Assembly: GCA_007130865.1 (NCBI GenBank)
Contig: SLRR01000001.1
Span: 36,098-100,097, forward strand
From: Spirochaeta sp.
Lineage (GTDB): Bacteria > Spirochaetota > Spirochaetia > DSM-27196 > Alkalispirochaetaceae
Direction of reading: 5' to 3'
Length of the DNA: 64,000 nucleotides
Part shown: piece after piece, positions 1-8,071 of the stretch
Layout: every line of letters begins with the position of its first letter
Position numbering within the stretch: the stretch's first letter is position 1
Notes under the pieces: model-generated
The model's input: only the letters and a program-made list of their open reading frames with translations
Told to the model about the DNA's origin: nothing
The model's database searches: none
Made by a program: the position numbers and the translations under genes

Positions 1-368
1 GCGTAGTCCGCTCCGGAGTCCCGCATAAGCCGCAGGGATCGCTCCGAGAGGTCCCGGGAAGTCAGAGGGTTGTCCCCGGTGACACGAACGATCGTGTCCA
101 CCGCGGCGTGCTGCGCGGCATCACAAAACCGGCGGAGCACGTTCTCCGGGTCTCCCGCGTAAAGAGAATAACCGCACTCGCCGGCGAGACGTTCCAGGCG
201 TGGGGCGCTTCCTTCGTCGGTAACAAGCCAGTGCTGATCCGTATCGACCGCGCGCATCGCTTCCATTACGTGAACGATCACCGGCTTTCCCGCAAGGGGT
301 AGCAGCGCCTTTCCGGGCAGTCGTGAGGAGGTCAGCCGAACCTGAAGAAAAACCGCGCTTTCACCCAT
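1..368 (-). CDS. SpsF-like cytidylyltransferase (partial, 3' end outside window)
   Basis: Reverse-strand reading from ATG at 368 gives MGESAVFLQVRLTSSRLPGK, then LLPLAGKPVIVHVMEAM. This is the nucleotide-binding N-terminus of the SpsF/CMP-KDO synthetase-like cytidylyltransferases, with the R-x-x-S-x-R-L-P-G-K signature, followed by DTIVRVTGDNPL around the metal-binding Asp. Such enzymes usually activate acidic sugars with CTP for surface or flagellar glycans. Only about 122 residues are visible. The ATG overlaps the stop of the upstream glycosyltransferase-like gene by 8 bp, so the two are translationally coupled. The exact sugar cannot be read from sequence. Confidence 0.85.
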   Translation of the reverse strand, partial: MGESAVFLQVRLTSSRLPGKALLPLAGKPVIVHVMEAMRAVDTDQHWLVTDEGSAPRLERLAGECGYSLYAGDPENVLRRFCDAAQHAAVDTIVRVTGDNPLTSRDLSERSLRLMRDSGADY

Positions 369-1311
369 TATCCACGTTCCACTCGCGTACGACCGTGCGC
401 GCGTCCCGCTGAAACCTTTCGCGCCAGGAATCGACCCACTGCGAAGCTTCCCGATAGAGTTTGAGCGCCTCGGGAATGCTCCGCCTCGAACGAAGAGCAA
501 AGGGAATCGCCTGAAGGCGCGGGACCGATGCGGTCCGGTCGCGCACGCGAACGGCCAGGTTCTTGGCATAAAAACGGTCGTATCCGTACATCGCGGTCTG
601 GTCTTCCGGTTCCGGCAGGCTGCGATAGCCCATACGGAACGTGGGTTCCGCTTTAATCGACTCTCCCCACATGGCGACGCGGAACCCGAAATCCATTTTC
701 TGCCAGAACGGCCGCAGGATCTCCTCGTCGAACATTCCGGTCCGCATAAAACGCCGGCGGTCGTAGAGTCCGACGTAATCGTACGGAAAGAGCGTATCCA
801 CCGTCCTGCCCCGGATAGGCAGGGTCAGCACTCGCAGCTGTCGTCTTTGCAGAGCGGGAACCTGTACCACCGGAAGCGCTTCACCCCGTTCGTTTCGCAG
901 AGACGGAGCCACGCAGACCGAGCCGGTCCGCGCCAGGGTATCCAGTGCACGGGCAAGAACGGGAGGAGGAGCCATCGTGGACCACATGACGAGTACCGAA
1001 TCACAGCCGACCAGCCGCATCGCCAGGTTGATCCGCGTTCCCGTACTGACCGGATCGTCAAGCAGGAGAAAACGCACCGCCGGAAACTCACGGTTCAACG
1101 CTTCTACGGAAAAGGAGTTTGCCCGGGACTCCACGGATACAATATCGGAGAATCCCGCCTGGACTATCTCGGCAATATAGTCCCGCCGGACCAGGCGCGA
1201 ACTGCGGTTAAGCAGTATCAGACCGGGTTTCCCGGAATCATCGGCGTTGCGTCGATAACCGACAACGGTATAGGGGAAATCCTGCTCAGGCGTTGATGGT
1301 GTAGTACTCAT
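361..1311 (-). CDS. Glycosyltransferase-like protein of the spiro-SPASM/SpsF cluster
   Basis: A 316-residue soluble protein starting MSTTPSTPEQDF. ATG 1311 is chosen because AGGAG lies about 6 nt upstream on the minus strand; the frame stays open to an ATG at 1365, but that lies deeper in the preceding gene. The sequence resembles a GT2-type nucleotide-sugar fold: a first beta strand (GLILLNRSSRLVRR), then LLLDDPVSTGTRINLAM and VLVMWSTMAPPP. A clear DxD motif is not obvious, so catalytic activity is uncertain. It overlaps the spiro-SPASM gene by 26 bp upstream and the cytidylyltransferase by 8 bp downstream, which suggests one transcription unit for a surface or flagellar sugar modification. 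The function is inferred from fold resemblance and context. Confidence 0.6.
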   Translation of the reverse strand: MSTTPSTPEQDFPYTVVGYRRNADDSGKPGLILLNRSSRLVRRDYIAEIVQAGFSDIVSVESRANSFSVEALNREFPAVRFLLLDDPVSTGTRINLAMRLVGCDSVLVMWSTMAPPPVLARALDTLARTGSVCVAPSLRNERGEALPVVQVPALQRRQLRVLTLPIRGRTVDTLFPYDYVGLYDRRRFMRTGMFDEEILRPFWQKMDFGFRVAMWGESIKAEPTFRMGYRSLPEPEDQTAMYGYDRFYAKNLAVRVRDRTASVPRLQAIPFALRSRRSIPEALKLYREASQWVDSWRERFQRDARTVVREWNVDNG

Positions 1312-2851
1312 CACAACTCCTGCAGAGAGCCGGGTACTCTTCCCGGACGTGCGCGTCGAAATCATCCTCGCCCTTTTTCCAGATCGCCTCGAGCGAATCC
1401 TCCGGGAGGATGCCCCGGACAGTCTGTGACTGCAGGTCCTGAAAACAGCGCGGCACGGTTCCGTCCACCAGCACTACCAGGTCCCGTTCGAGATGGCGGC
1501 AGGGAACACGCTTCAGCGGCGTCAGGTCGGCTACACGCCGGTCCGGCAGACGACCGGCAAAACTGTTGTACTTCTGTATCAACGGTTGTACGCCGTCTAC
1601 CGATTGCCAGTGTTTGTAAAACTCCTGCAACTCCCACTCGTTATCGTTCATGCGTACCGCCTGGACATACACCCGGCCCGGATGAGCGCGGCGCATTCTC
1701 TCTACGAATGCCAACGCTTCCTCCATTCCCGTACCACGCAACTTCCGGTACGTTTCTTCCCGGACTGCGTCGAGCTCCACGATTACCGCACCGGGACTGC
1801 GCCACCGTTCCAGGGTTTCGAGGTTCTCCCTGGTCCATCCCACGCCGCTGGTCTCCAGGTAAACCGGATGCTCCGGGTAGCGCCGGAACACTTCCACCGC
1901 AGCGGGAAAAGCACGGTACAAACCGGGTTCGCCCCGATATCCCACCGCCAGGATCGCCTCGGGTGTCTCGGTGTGTACCTCTCGGACTATCGATTCCAGC
2001 AGCTCCGGCGCTATCTCCGTACCGCCGCTTTCGAATGGAGAGTAAACCGGGACCTGACTGAGTCGATCCGTCACCTGCAGCTGTACATACCGGGGAACGG
2101 TGCGGCGCAGCAGCGGTTCCTCCAGGAGCGTGCGCAGCAGCGGGTCTCGGTCGTCGGGATACCTTTCCGTGAACGGATCGGGATCGGCGGTAGCTTCAGA
2201 CTTCCCGCCGACGTCGGTGGTCACCAGGCCCCTCTCGGCAAGACGGCGGCAGAGCAGGTAGTTCGCGCGACTGTCCACGGTAAGCTCCGCCCGCAGCAGC
2301 GAGTAGTCCTCCGCGGCGGCCTCGGTCTCCACGTCAAAGGCGTTGATATCGACACTGAGCGCGTCGAAAACGACCGTTCTCGTCCAGGGAAGATCACGAC
2401 TATCCGCAAGCGTGGCGAGTACGGGCAACGTCTCCCGCCGGAGAATCTGTACCGCATAACCCCCGGGGAATCCGTCGCCGAACGTGTAGTCACACCAGGA
2501 TCGGCGGTGGAGCTGTCGGAGAAAACGTGCCAGAGGAAGCGATACAAACGGGGCATCGCCGTCGAGCCAGATTACGTGTTCCCTGTCCGGCGGAATTTCT
2601 TCGTGAACACGACGGAACGCGGCGGCGCCGTTATCGTCCTCGAGGATCAGTACGTTCTGCCCTGGAACGACCCGGGGAGGATCGAAATCACGGGGAATCA
2701 CCAGGGTAACCGCCGGTTCTTCCGGCCGGTGGATATCCGCAAGGAGCGCTTCCACGCGGGAACGGAGGTGATCCAGCGGTGTTGTTCCGTCGTGAAACGC
2801 CAGTTCCAGGTAGGGCGTGGCCCGCGAAAACGCAAGAATTAGATGATCCAT
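1286..2851 (-). CDS. Spiro-SPASM family protein (radical-SAM-like fold without the CxxxCxxC cluster motif)
   Basis: 521 residues. The N-terminal half (to about 250) resembles a nucleotidyl/glycosyltransferase fold (ILEDDNGAAAFRRV, VIWLDGDAPFV). The C-terminal half has a radical-SAM-like TIM barrel (ILAVGYRGEPGLYRAF, PVYLETSGVGW). The usual CxxxCxxC is absent: the stretch before the barrel reads SPFESGGTEIAPELL. A SPASM-like domain ends the protein: CRHLERDLVVLVDGTVPRCF with a final LCRSCDEYY. This matches my recollection of the spirochaete-restricted spiro-SPASM family. ATG 2851 is preferred over the in-frame ATG 2887: a TACATT -10 box ends 7 nt upstream of 2851, and the 2887 ATG is itself the start of the ATGACA -35 box. 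It heads a three-gene operon with glycan genes. Confidence 0.75.
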   Translation of the reverse strand: MDHLILAFSRATPYLELAFHDGTTPLDHLRSRVEALLADIHRPEEPAVTLVIPRDFDPPRVVPGQNVLILEDDNGAAAFRRVHEEIPPDREHVIWLDGDAPFVSLPLARFLRQLHRRSWCDYTFGDGFPGGYAVQILRRETLPVLATLADSRDLPWTRTVVFDALSVDINAFDVETEAAAEDYSLLRAELTVDSRANYLLCRRLAERGLVTTDVGGKSEATADPDPFTERYPDDRDPLLRTLLEEPLLRRTVPRYVQLQVTDRLSQVPVYSPFESGGTEIAPELLESIVREVHTETPEAILAVGYRGEPGLYRAFPAAVEVFRRYPEHPVYLETSGVGWTRENLETLERWRSPGAVIVELDAVREETYRKLRGTGMEEALAFVERMRRAHPGRVYVQAVRMNDNEWELQEFYKHWQSVDGVQPLIQKYNSFAGRLPDRRVADLTPLKRVPCRHLERDLVVLVDGTVPRCFQDLQSQTVRGILPEDSLEAIWKKGEDDFDAHVREEYPALCRSCDEYYTINA

Positions 2852-2858
2852 TCCCTGT

Positions 2859-2887
2859 AATGTATCGACAGGGGTTGAGCGTGTCAT
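2859..2887 (-). promoter_or_regulatory. Promoter of the spiro-SPASM operon, leaderless type
   Basis: On the minus strand ATGACA (2887-2882), a 17-nt spacer, and TACATT (2864-2859), then 7 nt to ATG 2851. The expected transcription start lies at or within a nucleotide or two of the start codon. It faces the xseA promoter on the other strand and overlaps its -35 region. Confidence 0.6.
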
Positions 2888-2903
2888 GAGGGTCCGCTAA
2901 GCT
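2875..2903 (+). promoter_or_regulatory. Promoter of xseA, leaderless type
   Basis: TTGAGC (2875-2880), a 17-nt spacer, and TAAGCT (2898-2903), then 7 nt to ATG 2911. The -10 is a weak match to consensus (3 of 6), but the spacing equals that of the other leaderless promoters in the window. No Shine-Dalgarno is visible before the ATG. Confidence 0.45.
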
Positions 2904-2910
2904 CCCCGGG

Positions 2911-4119
2911 ATGGATGCTCCCTGGACAGATCGCGTACTACAGGTATCGGAACTCACCGCGGCGATAAAAAGTATTCTCCAGGAGGGTTTTCCCGACCTT
3001 TCCGTGGAGGGAGAGATCTCCAACTTCCGTCCCGCCTCCTCGGGACACTGCTATTTTGCGCTGAAGGACGCCGGTGCGGTTATCCAGTGCGTACTCTTTC
3101 GCGGCGCCGCGGCAAAACTTTCATTCCAACCGCAGGACGGAAACCTCGTGCAGATCAGAGCTTCCCTCGACGTCTATCCCCCGCGGGGTACTTACCAGCT
3201 CATCGTGCGGGATATGCAACCCGCCGGAGAAGGACGTATCCTGGCGATGCTGGAGGCACGCAAGAAACAACTGCAGGCGGAGGGCGTGTTTGACCGGGAG
3301 CTTCCCCTGCCCTGGTTCCCACGCTCACTTGCCGTGGTTACCTCCCCTACGGGAGCGGCTGTCCGGGACGTTTTAGAGGTGTTGCGCCGTCGCGGCGCCG
3401 GCGTGGACGTGCGAATTCTACCGGTACCGGTCCAGGGTCAGGACGCCGGTGAAAGGATCGCCACGATGATCCGGTATGCCGACCGTCACAAGCTGGGCGA
3501 CGTGATTCTGGTTACCCGCGGAGGCGGATCGCTGGAAGACCTGCTTCCCTTCAGTGAGGTCGCGGTGGTCCGCGCGATCTCCTCCACGACGACGCCGGTT
3601 ATATCGGCGGTGGGTCACGAAACGGACCTGGCACTCTCCGACTTTGCCGCGGATTACCGCGCCCCTACCCCCTCCGCCGCAGCAGAGGTGGTTTGCGCGG
3701 GAGAACAGGAAGTACGGGAACGGGTGCACCGGGCGGGATCCGCTTTGGTACGGGACTACCTGGCCCGACTGGAACGCGTGCAACTGCGCCTCAAACAGGT
3801 TACTACGGCGGAGATACGGTACCGCTACCGCAACTTCGTCCAACCCTGGTACCAGCGGGTGGACGACGCTATTGAAGAAACGCGCCGTGCTTTTACGGAA
3901 CGAATCTCTACGGTAAAGCTGCGCCTCGAACGGGCTATGGACCGGATCGAGGGTGCATCACCGTACCGGGCACTGGACCGGGGGTACGCGATCGTACGCG
4001 ACCGCGAGACCGGCTTGATCGTGACACGAGCGGAAAAAACGTTACCGGGTCAGGCGTTGGAGACGCAATTCGCCGACGGTGCGATCCTGGTCCACCGGGA
4101 CGGAACGGAGCAGAAATGA
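2911..4119 (+). CDS. xseA: Exodeoxyribonuclease VII large subunit
   Basis: 402 residues; with XseB it forms exonuclease VII, which degrades single-stranded DNA in both directions. The N-terminal OB fold is typical (VSELTAAIKSILQE, VEGEISNFRPASSGHCYFALKDA). The catalytic domain carries SPTGAAVRDVLEVLRRR, VTRGGGSLEDLLPFSE and SAVGHETDLALSDFAADYRAPTPSAAAE, the family hallmarks. A coiled-coil stretch and a C-terminal GYAIVRD segment follow. Length is slightly below the usual 400-450. The ATGA at the end overlaps the xseB start by 4 bp, so the pair is co-translated. Confidence 0.97.
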   Translation: MDAPWTDRVLQVSELTAAIKSILQEGFPDLSVEGEISNFRPASSGHCYFALKDAGAVIQCVLFRGAAAKLSFQPQDGNLVQIRASLDVYPPRGTYQLIVRDMQPAGEGRILAMLEARKKQLQAEGVFDRELPLPWFPRSLAVVTSPTGAAVRDVLEVLRRRGAGVDVRILPVPVQGQDAGERIATMIRYADRHKLGDVILVTRGGGSLEDLLPFSEVAVVRAISSTTTPVISAVGHETDLALSDFAADYRAPTPSAAAEVVCAGEQEVRERVHRAGSALVRDYLARLERVQLRLKQVTTAEIRYRYRNFVQPWYQRVDDAIEETRRAFTERISTVKLRLERAMDRIEGASPYRALDRGYAIVRDRETGLIVTRAEKTLPGQALETQFADGAILVHRDGTEQK

Positions 4120-4370
4120 AAGACTTTGAAAAACGGCTGGAACGGCTGGAATCGCTTGCGGAGAAACTCCGGGACGGGACAGTTCCGATCGACGAAGCGG
4201 CGGGGCTCTTTGAAGAAGGGGTCAAGCTCTCGCAATCGCTGGAAGGCGAGCTCCGACGACTGGAGCGTCGGATCGAGATCCTCGTGAACGATCCGGAATC
4301 CTCCGGCGGCGAAGAACCTCCGGTGCTGGAACTCTTTCCGGAATTGAACAGGGGTAGCGATACGGAGTAA
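4116..4370 (+). CDS. xseB: Exodeoxyribonuclease VII small subunit
   Basis: 84 residues. The typical XseB core is KDFEKRLERLESLAEKLRDG followed by PIDEAAGLFEEGVKLSQSLEGEL. It is a small helical hairpin that binds the C-terminal helices of XseA. Start and end agree with the family (70-90 residues). Its ATG overlaps the xseA stop, so stoichiometric production by coupling is likely. The stop lies 1 bp before the convergent DUF192 gene. Confidence 0.95.
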   Translation: MKDFEKRLERLESLAEKLRDGTVPIDEAAGLFEEGVKLSQSLEGELRRLERRIEILVNDPESSGGEEPPVLELFPELNRGSDTE

Positions 4371-4371
4371 T

Positions 4372-4851
4372 TCAGCGTCGCAACGCGCGAGGTAGCGCGT
4401 CGAGGTCGATCCTGTCGCCGGGACGGATCCCGAGCTCTCGGAATCTTCCCTGGTTTACCTCGAGGGCGTACCGGGCGGGATAGCGCGAACGTACCGGAGT
4501 CAGCGAATGTGGCTCCATATCGTGTATTTCCAGGATGCGCCCCCGGGCATCAATATAGGCGATTGAGAGCGACAATGGTGTATCCTTCATCCAGAACGTG
4601 CGCAACGCCGACTCTTCAAAAACAAACAGCATCCCCGCGTCGGGTTCGAGTTCCCGGCGGAACATCAGTCCCCGCTGTCGCTCCTCGTCGGTAACCGCCA
4701 ATTCCACCCGGAACGGGTGTTCCCCCACGCGAAGAATCACCGTTTCCTGATCGTCCGCGCAGGCGGAGACCGTAAACAGAACAACGAGCAGCACGGAAAT
4801 TGACCAGGTTGATCGAGTTGAGCGACGAAATACTCCGTTAAAACTCCTCAA
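4372..4851 (-). CDS. DUF192 lipoprotein
   Basis: 159 residues. A hydrophobic N-terminus ends in TVSAC, a plausible lipobox, so the mature protein would be lipid-anchored at an envelope membrane. The rest is a clear DUF192 domain: VELAVTDEERQRGLMFRREL, GMLFVFEES, FWMKDTPLSLSIAYIDARGRI, and a C-terminal ALEVNQGRFRELGIRPGDRI. The family is a small beta-barrel of unknown biochemical role found across bacteria and archaea. The start overlaps the end of the upstream exported-protein gene by 14 bp, so they form an operon. Confidence 0.85.
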   Translation of the reverse strand: MRSFNGVFRRSTRSTWSISVLLVVLFTVSACADDQETVILRVGEHPFRVELAVTDEERQRGLMFRRELEPDAGMLFVFEESALRTFWMKDTPLSLSIAYIDARGRILEIHDMEPHSLTPVRSRYPARYALEVNQGRFRELGIRPGDRIDLDALPRALRR

Positions 4852-5398
4852 GAAACTGCTCCCTCGTCATGTCCTCGATCGCCTCAAGGGCGCGTCGCTC
4901 CCGACGCCGTACTTCAAACGTCTCCAGGTCAAGGTAACGGACCGTCAACGGTCGTTCAAGCTCGATCCGGGTCAAACGGTCCTGCCACACCGCGCGTTGC
5001 GGGTTCAGGTCCAGCGGTGGCCCGTAGCGATCCTGAAGGCGGTTGTAGAGCTGGAAATAATCCAGGCGTTGTCGGTCGAGGTAAAGCGCTATGATGTACA
5101 GTGCACCGTCCTGAAACTGGAAGAGTCCCCGGGAAACGTATCCACGCCCGTCTGTATCGATCACTTCTCCACCGTTTCCGGGAGCCAGCGACACGTCCGG
5201 TTCTCCACGGTAGTTGAAGTAAAAGTCCGCCTCCAGGGCGGTTTGAACCGTCAAGTAGGGTGTACCGAGCTGCAGTTCACGGAAACCGCGCTGGAGGAAC
5301 GGTTCCGCCGGGACCAGGTCCTGGGCGGCGGACTCTTCCGAGACGCTCCATAATGCAACAAGGACGATCAGAAACGCTGAACGCGGAAACCTTCTCAT
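4838..5398 (-). CDS. Exported protein of unknown function
   Basis: 186 residues beginning MRRFPRSAFLIVLVALWSVSEESAAQD, a signal peptide with cleavage likely after SAAQ. The mature part has RGFRELQLGTPYLTVQTALEAD and later DGALYIIALYLDRQRLDYFQLYNRLQDRYGPP. This is a pattern often seen in small periplasmic spirochaete proteins with an LG-x-[ST]-x-x-x-[VA]-x-x-x-L motif. No catalytic residues stand out. It lies between a zinc-ribbon protein and the DUF192 lipoprotein in a minus-strand cluster. I do not recognise a named family. Confidence 0.7.
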   Translation of the reverse strand: MRRFPRSAFLIVLVALWSVSEESAAQDLVPAEPFLQRGFRELQLGTPYLTVQTALEADFYFNYRGEPDVSLAPGNGGEVIDTDGRGYVSRGLFQFQDGALYIIALYLDRQRLDYFQLYNRLQDRYGPPLDLNPQRAVWQDRLTRIELERPLTVRYLDLETFEVRRRERRALEAIEDMTREQFLEEF

Positions 5399-5417
5399 AT
5401 AAGACGTATCGGCGTAA

Positions 5418-5789
5418 TCAGATCCTCAGGTAAACCTGGGAAAGAACGAGGAACGCCGCCACCATAGCGGCCAGCACCACCCAGAACAACCAGTCCGGTA
5501 CGGGACGACGGCGCCGGGCGTACCGCTTCTCCCGGCGGGAGCGCCGCATCACCCGGGGAGTGGAATCTTGTGATCCCTCCGGGGGTGTCCCCGGGACGAT
5601 CTCGTACCGGACAGGACGTTCCTCGGCGAGAAACCCGCAGATCGGGCATCCACGGACAAAATGGTGTTGTTTACCACGGTAACCACACTGCGGGCACTTG
5701 ATCGCGACAAACACGGCTCCGCAGTGTGGACAGAGTTCGTCCGATTCCTTTACCTCTTTGCCGCAGTTTTCACAGAAAAACTGTCTCAT
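5418..5789 (-). CDS. Double zinc-ribbon membrane protein
   Basis: 123 residues. Two tandem zinc ribbons: FFCENCGKEV with LCPHCG, then IKCPQCGYRG with GCPICG. A proline- and arginine-rich linker (residues 75-98) follows, and one C-terminal transmembrane helix (WLFWVVLAAMVAAFLVLSQ). The zinc ribbons should face the cytoplasm. It lies 29 bp after the upstream exported-protein gene, without a good Shine-Dalgarno. The role is unknown; similar tethered zinc ribbons may bind nucleic acid or partner proteins, but nothing here decides that. Confidence 0.75.
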   Translation of the reverse strand: MRQFFCENCGKEVKESDELCPHCGAVFVAIKCPQCGYRGKQHHFVRGCPICGFLAEERPVRYEIVPGTPPEGSQDSTPRVMRRSRREKRYARRRRPVPDWLFWVVLAAMVAAFLVLSQVYLRI

Positions 5790-5818
5790 CTACGGAGCCG
5801 GTCCGGGAGAACGCGAGT

Positions 5819-6799
5819 TCACGGCGCGGTGATCGACTGAGGAAACGCAAACGTACCGAGTGAGAAGCGTTCCGCCCTGTTTCCTGCACGGTGTGAAGCA
5901 GCAACCTCCACGTAAAGCGGTCCCGCGCCGAGTAGTTCGAGAGAACGAAGATGATCCCGGATTGACGGACGGTCGACCTCAAACTCTATAAAGTTCTCGT
6001 GCTTGCCGTACTGTCCCACCCAGTGCAGGGAGCCGTCCGCGCTGTGATACACCACCGGTCCGCTGCGACCGTCCACGAGGATGGACACCTCGCCGATCGC
6101 GCGCTGCGGCGTCTCCGCGGTAACCAGACGAAGGTGATAACCGGTATCGTTCAGAATAGGACCGTCCGCGAGGATCGCCGTGAACCAGCGGTTGGCACCG
6201 TCCTGCGAATAAACGTGCCGGACCGCTGTACCGCCGATCCGCCAGAAACGCGACTCTTCCAGTGAGATCGTCTCTCCAAGCGACGCCGCCTCCACTCGCA
6301 CGGGGACGTCGGTCGTCGTGAAGGAGAGCAACGGTCGTTCCTCCTCCCAATCGATCGCGATACCATCGATCATTACCGGTTCCGGATACGCCGGAAGATC
6401 CCAGGGGGCCAGCTGCAGCGTAGAATCGCCGACGCGTACTATCCGGGAACGATCGATCGTTACCGGCGTACTCCCATCGGGTAGCGACACCACCACCGCG
6501 CGATAGGAAAGTCCGGAAACGAGCCCCGCGTAATACCCCACGAGAGTTCCCTTTCCGGAATCAACCGGCACCATCCCCTGCGGCGCGACGACGCGAAGAT
6601 CCTCTGCGGATGCGTTCAGCGCCCGGGTTATACTGGACTCCGATTGGGGAACCACGGTTCGGTCCGGCGACACCACGGCAAAAACCAGGGGAGCCCGTTC
6701 CGTATTGACGATCGTACGTGTTTCGCCCCGTAAAGTTCCGGGTAATGTCACCGCCAGGAACGCGCACGCCAGGAAAACCCCGAATCTTGTAGCTTTCAT
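5819..6799 (-). CDS. Exported protein of unknown function
   Basis: 326 residues with a signal peptide MKATRFGVFLACAFLAVTLPGTLRG. The mature part looks like several beta-sandwich modules (PLVFAVVSPDRTVV, YRAVVVSLPDG, PLSFTTTDV-like strands, HLRLVTAETPQRAIGEVSILVDG). This suggests a periplasmic or surface adhesion/assembly protein. No enzyme motif was found. A GATAAA box ends 6 nt before the ATG, so the message may be leaderless. Not recognised as a named family. Confidence 0.65.
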   Translation of the reverse strand: MKATRFGVFLACAFLAVTLPGTLRGETRTIVNTERAPLVFAVVSPDRTVVPQSESSITRALNASAEDLRVVAPQGMVPVDSGKGTLVGYYAGLVSGLSYRAVVVSLPDGSTPVTIDRSRIVRVGDSTLQLAPWDLPAYPEPVMIDGIAIDWEEERPLLSFTTTDVPVRVEAASLGETISLEESRFWRIGGTAVRHVYSQDGANRWFTAILADGPILNDTGYHLRLVTAETPQRAIGEVSILVDGRSGPVVYHSADGSLHWVGQYGKHENFIEFEVDRPSIRDHLRSLELLGAGPLYVEVAASHRAGNRAERFSLGTFAFPQSITAP

Positions 6800-6831
6800 G
6801 CTACTTTTATCGGCCGGTGACGTCCCGGGGT

Positions 6832-7638
6832 TCAGCTACGGAACCACTCGATCACGGAACGGGCAACCTCGTCCCGTTCCGGTCCGTTGGTTACGACGTG
6901 GCCGGACTCCGTGAGTTCCACCGTCTTCTGCATTGTTGCCCCGAGATCCCGTCGGATCCGTTCGGTCACGCCGGCAGGGACGGTCTCGTCCTCCCTGGAA
7001 ACGACGGTAAGCGTCGGGCACGTTACCCGGGGTAGCGCCCTTCGCGCTCTGCGGGCGAGTCGGTAGAGATGCGCGGTCTGACGCGGCCACTGCAGGTTCC
7101 AGTACTGTTCCGCCAGATGCTCTCGTTCCGGATCTACCCGTTCGGGGTCCTCCGGATCGAACACGTTGGCCTCGGAGGTCTGGACCCTATGAGGAGGAAC
7201 CAAAAACTGCAGCAACGGGGTGAAGCGTACAAGCGGATGCGTGAAATCCAGAGCGGGTGCAAACAGCGCCGCTCCGGCCAGCGGAAACTGCGCCGCCAGG
7301 AGAACGGTTAATACGCCTCCCATGGACAACCCCGCGGCGTAGACGCGACGGGATCCGTCGGCAAGCTCCAGGTATCCGTCCACTGCGGCACGCCACCAGT
7401 CGCCCGCCCCGGATGCGCGGAAATCCTCCCCCGTCGTACCATGACCGGGAAGGCGTGGTCCCAGCACGGTGTAACCCGCATCGTAGAACCGTTCCGCCAG
7501 GTAACGCAGATCACCGATGTATCCGGTGAACCCGTGGAGAAGTAATATCGCCGGGGCTTCAGGACCGGCGTCCATTCTGAGAGTTCTGGCTCCCGTCAGG
7601 ACGCGCGTGTGTGCAGGTATACGTTGCAAACGTTCCAT
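6832..7638 (-). CDS. Alpha/beta hydrolase, carboxylesterase/monoacylglycerol lipase type
   Basis: 268 residues. An oxyanion-hole motif ILLLHGFTGYIGDLRYLAE is followed by VLGPRLPGHG. The nucleophile elbow is AAGLSMGG, with Ser in the G-x-S-x-G. The acid is in VVSREDETVP (Asp) and the His in ELTESGHVVTNGPERD. The order matches EstD/Est30-like carboxylesterases (serine hydrolases, 240-270 residues). The protein is cytoplasmic, with no signal peptide. Its promoter faces that of the cupin gene. Substrate is unknown. Confidence 0.88.
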   Translation of the reverse strand: MERLQRIPAHTRVLTGARTLRMDAGPEAPAILLLHGFTGYIGDLRYLAERFYDAGYTVLGPRLPGHGTTGEDFRASGAGDWWRAAVDGYLELADGSRRVYAAGLSMGGVLTVLLAAQFPLAGAALFAPALDFTHPLVRFTPLLQFLVPPHRVQTSEANVFDPEDPERVDPEREHLAEQYWNLQWPRQTAHLYRLARRARRALPRVTCPTLTVVSREDETVPAGVTERIRRDLGATMQKTVELTESGHVVTNGPERDEVARSVIEWFRS

Positions 7639-7644
7639 TGATGA

Positions 7645-7673
7645 ATCTTACGACGCACCGGGCGGTGACACAA
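7645..7673 (-). promoter_or_regulatory. Promoter of the alpha/beta hydrolase gene, leaderless type
   Basis: Minus strand TTGTGT (7673-7668), 17-nt spacer, TAAGAT (7650-7645), then 6 nt to ATG 7638. It shares its -35 region with the divergent cupin promoter. Confidence 0.55.
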
Positions 7674-7693
7674 GCGCTTCGTCACAGTACATT
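7665..7693 (+). promoter_or_regulatory. Promoter of the cupin gene, leaderless type
   Basis: GTGACA (7665-7670), 17-nt spacer, TACATT (7688-7693), then 6 nt to ATG 7700. No Shine-Dalgarno is present, which fits a leaderless message and supports this start codon. Confidence 0.6.
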
Positions 7694-7699
7694 GGTATC

Positions 7700-8071
7700 A
7701 TGAAATCGGATAGTACTGTGTTTCACCAGACAACGCCCTTTGTCGTTCCTACCGGGGACGGAAAGCTGATCGAGGAGCACTTCGGGCTCGCCTCCACCGG
7801 AGAAGACGCGCTCAGCATCGCGCACATGGTAGCGCCTCCCGGGTGGAGCGAGCCGCCGCAGACACCGGAGTTTGGAGAGTTTACGCTCGTTTCCCGGGGA
7901 CACAAGCAGGCAGCGCTGGGGGATCGCACGATCGTTCTTGAACCGGGACATTCGCTCTTTGTTCCGCCCGGCGTAACGGTGCAATACAGCAACCCCTTCG
8001 ATGAAGAGGTCGAATACTGGTCGGTCTGCATGCCGGCGTTCTCACCGGAACGGGTGAACCGTGAGTCCTGA
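7700..8071 (+). CDS. Small cupin-domain protein
   Basis: 123 residues starting MKSDSTVFHQTTPFVVPTGD. Cupin beta-barrel motifs are visible (APPGWSEPPQTPEFGEFTLVSRGHKQAALG, then VLEPGHSLFVPPGVTVQYSNP). The first metal motif is degenerate: Pro-Pro-Gln replaces the usual His pair, although a Glu is retained, so metal binding is doubtful. The frame is open further upstream, but the ATG at 7700 sits 6 nt after a -10 box. It overlaps the next gene by 11 bp. The role is unknown; a sensor or isomerase function is possible. Confidence 0.75.
   Translation: MKSDSTVFHQTTPFVVPTGDGKLIEEHFGLASTGEDALSIAHMVAPPGWSEPPQTPEFGEFTLVSRGHKQAALGDRTIVLEPGHSLFVPPGVTVQYSNPFDEEVEYWSVCMPAFSPERVNRES

Noticed and set aside
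1493..2842. Long open frame (449 codons) antisense to the spiro-SPASM gene
   Set aside because: No start signal or recognised domain; its composition mirrors the opposite coding strand. The minus-strand gene has clear family features.
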